Origin: Straminergon stramineum
Taxonomy: Eukaryota > Streptophyta > Bryopsida > Hypnales > Calliergonaceae
NCBI GenBank assembly: GCA_963920665.1
Contig: OY987265.1
Span: 5,275,001 to 5,339,000, forward strand
Length of the DNA stretch: 64,000 bases
Reading direction: 5' to 3'
Part shown: piece after piece, positions 37,821-50,700 of the stretch
Layout of the letters: each line of letters opens with the position of its first letter
How positions within the stretch are numbered: position 1 is the first letter of the stretch
Position numbers and translations under genes: made by a program
The notes under the pieces: generated by a model
The model's database searches: none
What the model was told of the DNA's origin: nothing
The model's input: only the letters and a program-made list of their open reading frames with translations

Positions 37821-39705
37821 GAGTCTTGTGTCTATGATGTAGTCGGGAAAATTGTAATGCTGTCCTCGTTGTTGCATGTAATGTAAACATGCCTATTATC
37901 AAGTAGATTTGCTATGATTTAGTTACTTTGGAGAAGCTATTCGTCAACTCATGAATTTTATGGAGATTGAGAAGTTTGAGAGAAGCCATTTGCAAGTAGA
38001 CTCAAGACATTTTGATAAGAAATGAATTTTTTGTGATTTTTCAAAGTTTGTTGGGACTAAATTGGTAAAGTATGGGTAGACTAGCTACCATTGTTAAACT
38101 AGGTGACTTGCCTCTCCCCAGGTGGAGGTATAATTCCCCCCAAGATATTTTGGGGAGAATTAAGTTATAATTGTGCAAACCTCATTGGTTGGCAGAGGTC
38201 TGTATGACTTTTTTGTCAATGCGTCTTGACATCATTGGCTAGTGGTGGCTAGGGGGCTCCTAATTTGGGGGAGAAGAAAAGGGATCCTTGATCACAAGTT
38301 AGGTTAACAATGTTATGAGGCTTGTGCTAAACCACATGTTGATATATGTGTCCCTTTCCAAGTGCATTGTTTTGAGCTAAAGGGTTGCTAAGATTGTCGT
38401 AATTGGTGGGTGGGTGACTAATGCTGTGATGCAAATGGGAGGGTCCAGTAAGGTAGGGGGCTCTTAAATGGAGCATCTAAGGAAAAAAATGCCTCTCGTG
38501 GGGAATCCATGGAACCGACCATTTGGGAAATTTTATGGCAAGTGGAAAAGCAATCAGTAGCTGATTTTTCTGAATTTTATGAGTGAAATTGAATTAAACA
38601 AAACTTTAAAATGAGTATGTAGTAGGGTGCTAGTCTTGCTCAAAGCATGCCTTTGAATTGAACAAATGCATCAAAAAGTAATTACAACGGTGCTTCATAT
38701 ACTACTAGTCTTATGGCTCAAAACTATGATTTTGAGCCAAAAATATGAAGTATTTCTTGCAATCAACCCAAACACTTTTCTTCATCTTGTCCTTATTGTC
38801 CTTACTAGGTTATATGAAATATTGGGGACAATCAATTGATTTGTTACAATAGTGAAGTAATAAATAGTAACTCAAAATATATCAAATATAGTATAATTTT
38901 TCTACAATTTTCTTAATGAATAATTTGGAATCTCCTACAAACATAACTATGAAGAGTTTAAGGGTGTAGACAAGATCTGAAATTATGCTAGCCTATAAAA
39001 ATGGTTGGAATTACTTTTTTTCCCTCTTCAAGATTATAGCAATTTGGATTCATGATTTTGAAAAAACTTAAAAGTAGTAGCTATATAATACACATTAGAA
39101 AAATTATGGGGCCTTTTGGGGTTCATTTGACTTTGGCTAGTTATACAAATGCAAAAAAAGCAAGAAATAAAATTATAATACTTTTAAAATAAAAAATATT
39201 AAAAAAATATTTTAAAAATTTCCCTATATTTGCATTGGTGGTCAAAGTCAAACAATCCTAAGTAAGCCCAAAATTTTCTTCAATGATGGTCTATAGTTTT
39301 TTTTAAACATGATTTTTTTCCATAATTAAGCTAAGGCAAAAAAACATTGTTTTTTGTAAAGGAAACTTTTATTTTTCTTTAGTCAAAATAGCTAGATTAT
39401 TGTTGTATTTTAAGATCAATAGCTAAATTTTACCTAGGTATCACCTAGTTTTGATATAGATATCACCAACTCAACCAAGTACCATATGTGAAGGTCTGGT
39501 TGACTGGTTCAATACTTAGGTGCCAAAATTGAGTTTCCATATCACATTCTTAGGGGGCTACATCACCTCACACCATTCAAAAATCACAAGATGACATGTG
39601 GCACTTCTTTACAAAAATGACTTAATTTCTTCTAATTCTGACCTTTGTGTAGGGTAGCACATCAATAGTGAGAAAATAGTTGTGAACTTCTCCCAAATTA
39701 AATGA
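37821..39705. other. Spacer containing a dispersed repeat (Q)
   Basis: Bases about 37,922-38,090 match the reverse complement of 52,850-53,010, and about 38,385-38,460 match the reverse complement of 52,720-52,790, so both places carry one repeat, here with about 290 extra bases between the blocks. The rest is AT-rich with no gene. Confidence 0.5.
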
Positions 39706-39712
39706 TAAAAAG

Positions 39713-39955
39713 GGTTGGGGTGAACCGACCCCCACCCCTCGCTCGTCCCCCTAAGTCAATCCAGGGGTGCATGTAAGAAAAAGCCCTTGTCTTTTGAGCT
39801 TTTTTAAAATTTATCTTCTACATCCCTCCTACCTAATGAGGGGCCTCCGATTGCAAATATGAATTCACAATTTGCCAATTTTATCATGCATGGAAAATAA
39901 AAAATTTCAGGGTTTTCCCTTGGGGACGAGCGAGGGGGTCGGTTCACCCCGGCCG
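39713..39955. mobile_element. Short inverted-repeat element with TAAAAAG duplication
   Basis: A 243-bp element. The left arm contains GGGGTGAACCGACCCC and CTCGCTCGTCCCC, and the right arm is their inverse (GGGGACGAGCGAG and GGGGTCGGTTCACCCC). TAAAAAG flanks both ends (39,706-39,712 and 39,956-39,962), extendable to 8 bases with one mismatch. The duplication length suggests a hAT- or Mutator-like non-autonomous element. The arms are G+C-rich and the centre is AT-rich. Confidence 0.72.
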
Positions 39956-39962
39956 TAAAAAG

Positions 39963-41746
39963 AGCACTGGTCAACGATCTCGGATGGAGCTTGCCCAGAG
40001 TCCCCATCACTCCATCAGTCCTCCGGCCGCGCGCATGTCGGCGTCTTCCTCGCGATTGTGCGTCGTTTCAGATGCAGCCGAGCTCCCCCCACAGCCCCGA
40101 ATTCCCAGATCTAAAGTAGGCTCACTGCAGTGCAACCAGTGCAACTCGCCCAGGGAATTTCGACCTCAGTAATTTTTTACCTCTTCGTGCTCCGAAGTCC
40201 AAAATGTAGACGATGAACAGAGAGATTCCGAGGGCTGTTTTGACCACAGAACTTCTCATTCGTCCAAATACTTGACTTTTTTAAAATCACACTTTCTGTA
40301 TGATGAATGTGATGAAATTGAGAGAAATAACATATATTTATAAAGATACATTGTAAGCAAAAATATGCAAAACTGCAAGAAATTAAAGTATTCATGTGGT
40401 AAGGGTTGAAGTTTCGTGAGCCTCGGCGACGGAACTCACGGGAACCCAACTGAAGGGCGGGCAGGTTCAGTTGGAGGCAGCTACAAGCGTTCCCGACGGA
40501 CGAATCGTCCCAGCTGGCCAGCTTGAGTCATGAGTCAATTCGATCAGAAATTGATCAGTTCCCTTCTGAACTTTCCTTTTCCAGGATGTCGCTTCTCTTC
40601 TCGGCTTCTCGGCTGGTAAGACGTGGGTGAACTTAACGATGATCCATACCGTCTGCGATGCCGCAGGTGTCTGAGTTGCTTCTGGAGAGAGAGACAGCTG
40701 AGCGAATCGAATGCACTGCCGCGTTGTAGGAAGGTAAGTAACCGGACTTCGATCTCCTTCGTTCCGTGGGTGGGCTTTGCATACGTGGCTGGGTTGTCGG
40801 CGGGATCTTGTGTGAGTCTTTGCCCGATTGGATGAGTCCTAGCTAACGGGACAGATCTGGTGTCACTTGCCTGATTTGCTACCGCGGGGATCTGGAACCT
40901 CGACGACGCCTTCTCAGTTTTAATTCTCATTCCAAATCTTCTTTCGATTCAGGCCCGGGTTCAGGGCGAGCTAGCTAGCGAACTCGCGTTTGGGGCAAGT
41001 TGGTTGCTTTTCGGAGCTATGCTCAGTATATATTGCTGCGCAGGTCGTGTATGATTCAGCTAGACTGAGTTGGACTCCAGGGGCTTCCTCTACCGTTACC
41101 GTAATCGAACTTTCGGACTTGAGGTAGTACTCTGCAAGGTTAATTCTGTGGAATTCTCAGATTCCCGGGGCGGGAAATACGGCGAGAGAAGAGGAGCCTC
41201 TCGGGTTGCAGTTGTGGTGCTGGCGACGACTTTCTAGGCTTTTTCATTTCCACTGCACTGCAGCTGCGGGAAAGGGGATCTAGCAAGGGGAGAGCCTGGG
41301 AGACCTCCGGGACTGCACATCAACCCCGCCGCTGAACCCATTTGCAGATTCCAATCCATTTCGAAGCAAGGGAAGCAAGCATAGAGGTTTCTTTGTCACT
41401 CACATTTTGGAATGCCGTTATGTTCTTAGCATTGGGATTCAATCACCAGGGGCAGGCAGACAGGTGCTGCATTGAGGTAGAGCTTTCAGGTTCGCAATGG
41501 GGACTTCACTGCAAGACTGCAGATATACCAGTTCGCACAACAGGGTCAGAAGAGTTATATGACCCAGATTTAAAAGGTGATCTTGCTTAGTGGGTTTCGC
41601 GCTCACGGAATCCAGGACTTCTCGAGAGCTACGAAGCGCAGGTTGCGACGATATCCATGACTCGGGTGGCATCAATGTGATTTGATTAGGGCGACGCAGC
41701 TCCAGTTCCAATCGCCGATTCCCACGACGCTTTTCCCAGAGTCGAC
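39963..41746 (+). promoter_or_regulatory. GC-rich promoter and 5' leader region of the ABCG gene
   Basis: The composition rises sharply here. A consensus donor (AGGAAG|GTAAGTA, GT at 40,734) and an acceptor (CCCATTTGCAG ending at 41,347) suggest a leader intron of about 614 bases. Short frames at 39,984-40,172 and 41,342-41,590 are not recognised. Bases 40,168-40,210 resemble 23,697-23,740, perhaps a decayed repeat end. The transcription start cannot be fixed from sequence alone. Confidence 0.4.
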
Positions 41747-44700
41747 ATGGCCAGGATGCATAAATCGTGGGGAGCGCTTCTGGTATTCTATTGTCAGATT
41801 CTGGGTCTATTGTTTGAGGTGAAAGCCCAGTTCCCACCGCCTCCACCAGGAGTTTTGCCACCGCCTGGAACTCTCCTGCCTCCTCCGGTAGGGGACTATG
41901 CTGTGCCTCCCGGCTTTGCGTACCCCCCGGGCTACGAGAGTCCGCCTGGCACTTCCACCGATGTCGCGCAGCAGCTGGTGTATCAGCAGCTGCAGGGCAT
42001 GTCGAAAAACATCACCAACAGACTTCAAGAGCAGTACAGCTTCTGCATCTCCAACGGGTAAGCGATCTCAACCAAATGAGAAATTCAATATGTTCATCAG
42101 ATTTTCGAAGAATTCCATAATCAATGTCCAGTGATGATAGAACAGGATACTCTACGAACGGAATTGGGAAATAAATGGACTTTTGTCCAATTTCCATACT
42201 GGATTTCTCCTCTGTAACTTCAGCTAGCATCAAGAATCTTTGAAAGTAATCAGACTGTGAATTGGACAGTAGTGGGTGGGTATGGGAGAGTTCTATTTCG
42301 ATTAGAGCAGTTTCGAAACTAGTGCTAGCTAGGATTATAATTTCGATCGAAACGTCAATTTCGTTAAAGTGGCACGATTCCGGCGCTGAGAAATGTGACA
42401 TATATGTACGTAAAGGTTTAACATCTAGGATAGGTATGGATTCATATTTCAGAACACCGCCAGTGTATTGAAATTGACTTTTCAATTCTAACTTTGGTAA
42501 TCTCCAGATCTCGACCTTTCGTTCGCCAGTGTGCAGTGGAAAATCGCAATGGCGATTTCACCGACATAGGTTTAATACGAAGCCTTTAGACTCAGGCGGA
42601 TGAAGAGTTGATGTTATTCCTTGAATGAAAGTGAAAAATAGACCAGCATTATCGTCCTAATTTGAAAATTCTAATGTTTGATTAGGGTGTCCAGAAGTTT
42701 TGGTTTGAAGTCCTACAGATAGGTTTCGCAGTTCTCACTCTCCTATGAATGAGGATCTCATATTCTTCACACGACTGTTGCGACATTCATATTGGCATTG
42801 CTCCATCTGCGGATCACATCCAGAAATAAACTTGTACATGGCAAGGGTATCATCAGGAGCAGCAGCAGCTAATAATTTTATATTCGATTGGTGGGGGCGT
42901 CTGTGCAGGGAGAGGGAGAGGGACGAAGTGTTCGGGTTTGATTCGAATGCTCCTTTTCTGAATAAATGCTTTCTGGATACTGGTAAAGCATCCATCCATG
43001 TCTAAGTTCTTTTATCTAGGTCCAGCGGTTCCTATTTTCACGCTCACTGTTCGCCTAAGATTGCTTCACTTGCTCATGGAAGCGGTTGAATATAATATGT
43101 TATTAGTATCTCAATTCAGGAGATAGGATTTTGGCAAGTTTTCTCAACGTTATGTGACTGACTCGTACTAAGTTAGGGGGCTTTCCTAAATCATTATTCT
43201 CTATTCTGTTATACTTCAAGTTTGGGACATGAATGATCTGATCCTGAAGTCACCTTAGCAGGGCCTTAATTCATACAGCTATAGCATATCTGTGGCATAT
43301 CTATATGCATCCCCCACATCAATGTTTTTAGCAACGTTTGAACGTTACTGGTATCACTAAACGTGAGTCTAAGATATAACATTCAACTTCGCTACTAAAC
43401 GTTGCCCAAAGTGAACAATCTTTTGGATTATCTTTGCTGAAAAGCATTGCATGTTTGCTGAATGCTGAGGCATGGTCCAAAATTTGCATGTCTATGAAAA
43501 ACGTTTTTCGAGCCTGTTCCAAAATGTCAGATGTTGGCAAAAACGTTGCTGTAAAAAATTGCTAAACCCTCCAAATTCTAGGAGTGGTAACAAACTGACT
43601 TTTGGGTGGCTTGGTCTGTCCAGAGGGCACCATGTCGGAGCGCCTGTGCGTGTTGGCGGAGGTGAAGTTGTACTTCGACAACATCAAGAATTTGGACAGG
43701 CCCAAGCCCAACCTGAATTGCAACGGTTCGAGTTGGAGCACCGCGTGTGAATCGGGATTTTGTGCGCAGAAACTCACTCCAGGAGGCCTTGACAGTGAGG
43801 AAGTGCCCGTGCGCACGTTCTCTACATTGCCCTGCTGTGATGGATTCTTCTGTCCCCGGGGCCTCACGTGCATGATTCGTAAGTGCAAATCAATCTCGTT
43901 TGAATGGATTACCCTGGCATGCAACAAAAACATCTCGGGCTTTGAAAGTGGTGGTTGTCATGCTTCCGAACAAGTAACTACTAATCATATAAACGTCAAT
44001 CTCGTTAAACTGACACAATTTCATTTAAATGGAGTCGTAGTGAATCCTCAAGAAAGGAAGGAAACGAAAGGTTTAGGGAACCGGGAGTGGATCGGGGTGG
44101 AAACATTAGCTGAGCTGTGCACAATGTTGTGGATGAATTACAATTTGCACATTAATTTGCATATCTCTCGGCATAAGCGAATGTAAATGTCAAAATGGCG
44201 CATGAAATACCGCCTATTTAACGGAATTGACATTTATTTTCTTAATTGTAGAACTGCACCTTGCAATCTGAGACAGTTTTTCCGTCTGGACTGCCATGTA
44301 TTCGGATTCTATTGTTTGCATCCCCCTCCTGACCATATTAACCGCTTTGCTTGCCTTTGAACCCCTCTTGACAGCTTGCCCGTTGGGTGCTTATTGTCCT
44401 CAAGCCGTATTCAATGAATCCTCGGGGCTCTGTGATCCGTGAGTACTGCTGCTCCAGCCTCATGCTACTTGCTTGCTTGCTTGGATGCTGTGCACATCCT
44501 TCAGCACTAATTCATTCATGTGTGCGCTGGCATATGAGTGCAGGTATGAATACCAAGTGGCGCCAGGTCAAGACCAGCAATGTGGAGGAGCTGATAAATG
44601 GGCTGATGTTGGCTCCACAGAAAACATATTCTGCCCTGCTGGAAAGTACTGTCCGTCCACCATCGAGGCCAAAGACTGTACCGATGGGTAGTTTTCTGTC

Positions 44701-47700
44701 ACACTCTGGCTCTTTCTAGCAATCCGATCATGCTCTTCTGTGCTAGCTCTTGCCTTGACTGGGATTTCGATATCAGTCATTGGATCCATAAGCCTGATGA
44801 GGGTATGCGTGCAATATACGGTCGCAGTGTGGATGATTATCTTCAAAGGATCCTTGTGTAGAGAGTTCAATCTATTGTTTGCATATACCAGTGGAGTTGT
44901 CCACGTGAATGAATCTGACTTCGCCGTTTTTATGTAAATTGGCAGACACTACTGTCGTCTGGGCTCTACAATGGAGGACCGTAAGTGCACTCGCCAAATT
45001 CACAGCTCTTTCAGCGAATACGAACCACTCCCTAGTTTTCTTTTGAAGAGCCTAGCTTAGCGTTCATCTTGGGCTGGTCTCTTGATAGGTAATTTCATTA
45101 AAATGGCGGTATTACAGTAAAATGGCACAAAATATGTTAGGAATTGCACGACATTCCATTAATATGGCGGAATAATACCGCCATTTTAATGAAATTGCCT
45201 ATCTTGGTACTAAATCGATTGTGGTTGCGTGTGGAACAGGTTGCTCCCAGCTCACGACGTGTTCAGGGCAACAACTTGAGAAGGAGAATCTGACAGCCGT
45301 TGGAGGGCTCATCATTGTGAGACTCCTTTCTAATTCTTACGATTGTAATTTCTGCCAGGCTAGTGTAGGACGTGCAACGTCATACAGCATGCAGTAGAAT
45401 TCCACGTACTATGGTTGATATTTGGCGGTGGCGTTCCATTTTCCTTCCATGCTTGAGTTTAAGTTTCGTAGGAATTGGGCGTTGTTTGAAGATTGATTCT
45501 CTATTGAGGCAGTTATCATTTTGAACACCATGTCGTCAGTTTCTCTCGTCCTGCAATCCTTTAGAAACCTGGTTATGAAGATCAAGTAAATTATAACCCT
45601 CCGGTCAAAGCTCTCTACAGCTTCGTAAAATTCTCTATGTAATCATCTGAGCACTGGACATCAACAGTAGTCGTAGTCGAGTAGTCAGGTAGGGACACCT
45701 AAAATCGCTACTTTGGCTGTTGAGCATGGTTCGTCGCTCACTAAGTGTCACAGGGACCTAATATATATTGAATCCCCCGTGTGCGAATTGTTTACACAGG
45801 GTAGATGATCCCTGTGTGTCACTTGAAACTTGAAGTGTGGTGTGGCTTTAAGTCAGAATCAATTGAAATATTTAGACTCTAGGGATATCAAATGTTCCGT
45901 ACCAAATTGCAATCATGCAAGCCTTGTAGTGCTTCATGTGGTGATGGAGCTTACAAATGTACAGACCCTGGGCTGGCTGCATTGTACTGATGGAGCTTGC
46001 ACAATTGCAGGCGGTTTTGACTATCACGCTGTTGCTAGTGTTCACGTGCTCCGACTGGCTCATGGACATTCGCCAGAGGCGCAAGACCAAGGCCCGAGAC
46101 TTGGCGCAACGGCAGGCCGTGGAGAGAATTTCGGGGCTGGAGCGATGGAAGCAGGCCAAAGACGCCGCCAAGCGAGGAGCCACCAATTTCTCCCGCAAAT
46201 TCAGCAAGGGCGTTTCCCGAAAGAGACCCACGAATGAGCGAAACGAGGAGCTTCAGGTGAAAGACGTTCCTGAGGACACCCTCTACAGCTGCGTTAGCAA
46301 TTTACGAATACTTCATTTAGGTCTAACTTGTGATCGATTTTCAACTGCATATGCTGCCTTGGAACAGAGAATACCGACCGAATCTGAATCCAAATTGTTC
46401 CTGATTGAAACCGTGTCCATAGTAAACGCATGTGTATAGCCAATCATATCCAGTAGTCAGTAAAGGTCTTGAAAACCAGCGATCCATAGAGAAGGGTTGC
46501 ACACGTAACGCCAATTTAGTTAAATAGGCGCAAGTCCATCAAATGGTACGGTGATTCCACAATCAAAAATGAAATGAAATCGTTTAGGGAGCCGGGTTTA
46601 GCGAGTCAGGTTTAAGGTTTGACATCCTAGCGTACCAGTGCACAATGTTGTGGATGAAATGGAACTTGCATATCTATCGGCACAACAAGGTAATGTAAAT
46701 GTTGAAATGGCTCGTGACTTAGAACTGACTTGACGTTATTTGCGGTTCAGAATGTTGTGGATGCAATGCGACTTGCATATCTCTTTGCATATCTCTTTGC
46801 ATATCTATCGGCACAGCAAGCTAAAGCAAATGTTAAAATGGCTCACGGCTAATAATGGAACTGACGTTACATGTCGGATGGTGAGTCTGACTCACGGTGA
46901 ATGGCATAATTCTTGCAGTCGCTCAGCCATTTCCGAGGAGCCCCAAGTCAGCTCTCCCCTCTGGGCTTGATGTCCGAAACCATCAGCGAAGAAGGCGGTA
47001 GCACGAACGGCGCCCCGATCCTCATGAGCCCCCCTCGCAGTATCCCCATCACCGACTCCAGTGACGAAGGCGACCTCTACGACCCGACACCCGCTCCCCC
47101 CGTCCTCATCCCCGACTCCGACATCGACTTAACCTCACGCAAGAGCAAAGACGGGAAAGACCCACTCCGCAAGAGCAAAGACGGCAAGGGCAAGAAATCC
47201 TCCTCGCTCACGGAGCTTCGTCAGTCCCAGAGCCAGATCTTCGCGTACGCCTATGGCCAAATCGAGAAAGAAAAAGCTTTCGGGAGTGGCAACCTCGATG
47301 AGGAAGACGATGGGAGTGGCGAATACGCATCGCAGTTTATGGGCCAAATGAGACCCCCGATTGAAGTGAGCTTCGTAGATCTCTCCCTGTTCCTGAAAGG
47401 CTCAGGGAAGAAGATCCTGAGCAACGTGACGGGGAAGCTGTCGAATGGGAGGGTGACGGCGGTGATGGGACCTTCCGGAGCGGGGAAGACGACGTTTCTG
47501 AATGCGTTAGCTGGGAAGGCGACGCATAGTAGGACCACGGGGGCGGTGTTTATTAATGGGAAGAGAGACTCGATTCAGTCGTACAAGAGTATTATTGGGT
47601 TTGTGCCGCAGGACGATATTGTGCATGGGAATCTCACTGTTGAGGAAAATCTGTGGTTCAGTGCGAGCTACCGGTAAGTCTGTCTGTCTTCCTGACTTGC

Positions 47701-50700
47701 TGCTCAGGACATCCCTTGCTCCTGACCAGTGTTCTCAAATGTGGCTACATGTAGCAAAAGTTCTACTCAAAAATATTTCAGACACAGAGAATGTGAATAC
47801 CGCTGTGCTAGATAGAAATTTTCAGCACATTTAGCTGCTTATGAAGATCACATTTGGGACCAATGCAACCCGACCTCTTGAATATGCATGAATTTCTTAG
47901 ATTTGTTGCATTTCCCCTTCAACCTGTTGCTATATCATTTGATCATTGCCAGAGCACTCGAGCATGTGCGCCGATACCTATATCTAGGCAGAGTTGAGTA
48001 CAAGCATTCCTGAAATGTAAACACTAAAAGGAAAGGAGAAGAGTCCATAATAATGTATCAAAATTATTTTGCGAAGTAACTCCCATTTCCAGGTCTAAAG
48101 AAGAACTTGTTTGTCACATCAATCATGATAACAAGAAGCTACTGTAATTGCAATTGCTTAATAAAAATGTACATTTTTATATCAGGGTTTAGGTTCTACT
48201 GTAGGGTTTAAGGTAGCGAGGGGACAGTCTGCCTGGATGCAAGCAAGACGACACTTGATTGCCGAGACTCACTGTGTTTCGCATGCAATGCCGCAATCAG
48301 GCTTCCTGTGGGTATGCCCAAGCGCGAGCGCGTCCTGGTGGTGGAGCGGATCATTGCAGCCCTGGGACTGGGACCCATTCGAGATTCTCAAGTCGGGACT
48401 GTGGAGAAGCGTGGGATCTCCGGTGGGCAACGGAAGCGTGTCAATGTGGGACTTGAAATGGTGATGGAGCCATCTCTCTTGATTCTGGATGAGCCCACTT
48501 CGGGGCTCGACAGCACTTCTTCGCGCTTGGTGCTGCAAGCGTTGCGACGGGAGGCCAGCATGGGGGTCAACGTGGGCGTCGTCCTTCATCAACCGAGGTA
48601 CGTGCTTTTAAAATCAACCAAGTTTCGTAAGCAATTAAAAAAATATGGCTGATATGAAGTACTTTCAGTGTTAAATGGGGCCGATAAGAAGGTGCCTTTT
48701 AAGAGGTTAATTGATTACTAGTATTATTTTTCTCTTGTAGGGTAGATCTATAGCTACAATGGAAGCTTTCAATCATTTCATTGCGATAAGTGAGCTCACC
48801 AATGTCTCCAAAAATCTAACGAATGAAGCTCGTTATTGAACTCAATTTTGACTTTTCAATAATAAGTAGTGCAGAGTAAAGATGTCATGCTACAATATTT
48901 TCACTCTAGGAATTTAGATTTTCGACGTTGCCTCACCTGTGCTGAGAGCGTGAGGGGTGAAACTATTCTGTCCATGGGCTTTTGGCTCAGGCTGGGATGA
49001 ATCTCATGTTGGGACTCGAGGACTGTACTAAGTTACTGGAATTCACCCTTTACATTAACGTTTGAAGCATTTGTCGCAACCTTCGAACGTTGCTGATAAC
49101 ACTAAAGCGTGATTTCGAAGTTGACATTCAACGCTGCTACTAAACTTTGTCCAGATTGAACAATGTTTTTGAACATGTTTGCTGAAAAACTTTGCTAAAG
49201 CATCTTCCAGCATATTGCTACAATTGTTTCAAACGTTGCTTCACCCTCCAAATTCTAGCATGAGTGAAGAGAATCTCTCATTGGCTTGAGAAGCTCTTTC
49301 TTGTTCCGATTGTGCTCACCTTGTTCCGATTGCGCTCAATGTTGCAAAACAAGGTGTGAGGGGATTCTTTTATCATGTGTTAACTAGGGATCCAGTTTTT
49401 TACCCAATTCACAAGGTACTCGACAAGGGTTCTCAAGGGCTGTCGATATACTAGACTGTGCGCATGGATCGTTGCTAGTACAATAAGTGGCGGAATTAAT
49501 GCTTGAGTGTGGGATTTGCTCTTGCAGTTACGGGCTGTTCAAAATGTTCGACGACGTGATGTTTTTGGCGAAGGGCGGGCGCACGGTGTACCTTGGACCC
49601 GTCTGCGAAGTGGAAGATTACTTTTCCGGGCTGGGTTTGGTTGTCCCTGAGCGAATAAACCCGCCGGACCACTACATGGATGCCCTGGAGGGCATCGCGG
49701 TGCCCGAGGACCAACCGGACTTCGACCCCAAGAACTTGCCTGTCCTGTGGATGATCAACAAAGGCTACAACATTCCCCCGGACTTGACTGCCATGGCCGC
49801 GGATTTGAAGCGCGGCATGGCGCGGGGCAAAAGCTTCAAGAAGAAGAAAGAGCAGAAACGCAAGACCACTTTTATTGAGGATTTCTGGAAAGAAATTCGG
49901 TCCTTCGTGATCCTGAAGAAGGACTTGATTGTCAATTCGTTTCGCAGGGTGGAAAATAAATCAGGGCGTGCCACGCCGGGCTTCTTCAAACAGTTCTTCA
50001 TCATTTTTCGCCGGTATAACCCTAAACCCTGAACCCTCTCTCTCTCGCCCACCCATCCCACCCACCATCTCTTTTTCAATTTTTCAACTTTCCAGGAAAG
50101 GTCTCAGGTATAGGACGCGTGATTCATTCACTCGACCGAAAGTCTGGCAAGGTTGTGCCGTCTGCTGTTTCTTGGAGATTACTCTGAAGCCCAAGACTTT
50201 CTTCTATTTGCTGTTGTTGACGAGTTGGAGTTTTTGTTGTACATTTGTAGATTGGCCAAGCAACGTTTCAGGGAATCTCGGGTGCAATTTCAAGACTACA
50301 TGATTTTGCTGATGGCCGGGGCATGTCTCGGTCCCCTCTCTAACATGAAGGACACCACTCTTGGAACTGGAGGCTATTTTTATACGCTCATTGCCCTCGG
50401 TATGCCATTCTCTGAGTTATTTTTTTCATGGCTAAACAGCAGGCGGCTTGGAAAATGCATGGCAGGATTGGTGAATTGCTGGTGTGTTATACTGTCCAGA
50501 TGCCATTGCTGGTTTTACTGTTGTTGCTTAGGTTTCCATGATACTAACATTGTCTAGTTATGTGGCTGATCAGCTCTTCTCGTTATGATTGCTTCGCTGA
50601 GAACATTTTCCAATGACAAGCTCACATTCTGGCGAGAGAGCGCCTCGGGGATCAATCGAGTCGCTTACTTTTTAGCGAAGGATGTGGTCGACCTCTTTAA

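Noticed and set aside
50095..50250. An extra ABCG exon between exons 11 and 12, suggested by a long open frame
   Set aside because: Joining 50,013 directly to 50,251 keeps phase and gives the normal family length across [22 protein letters not shown].
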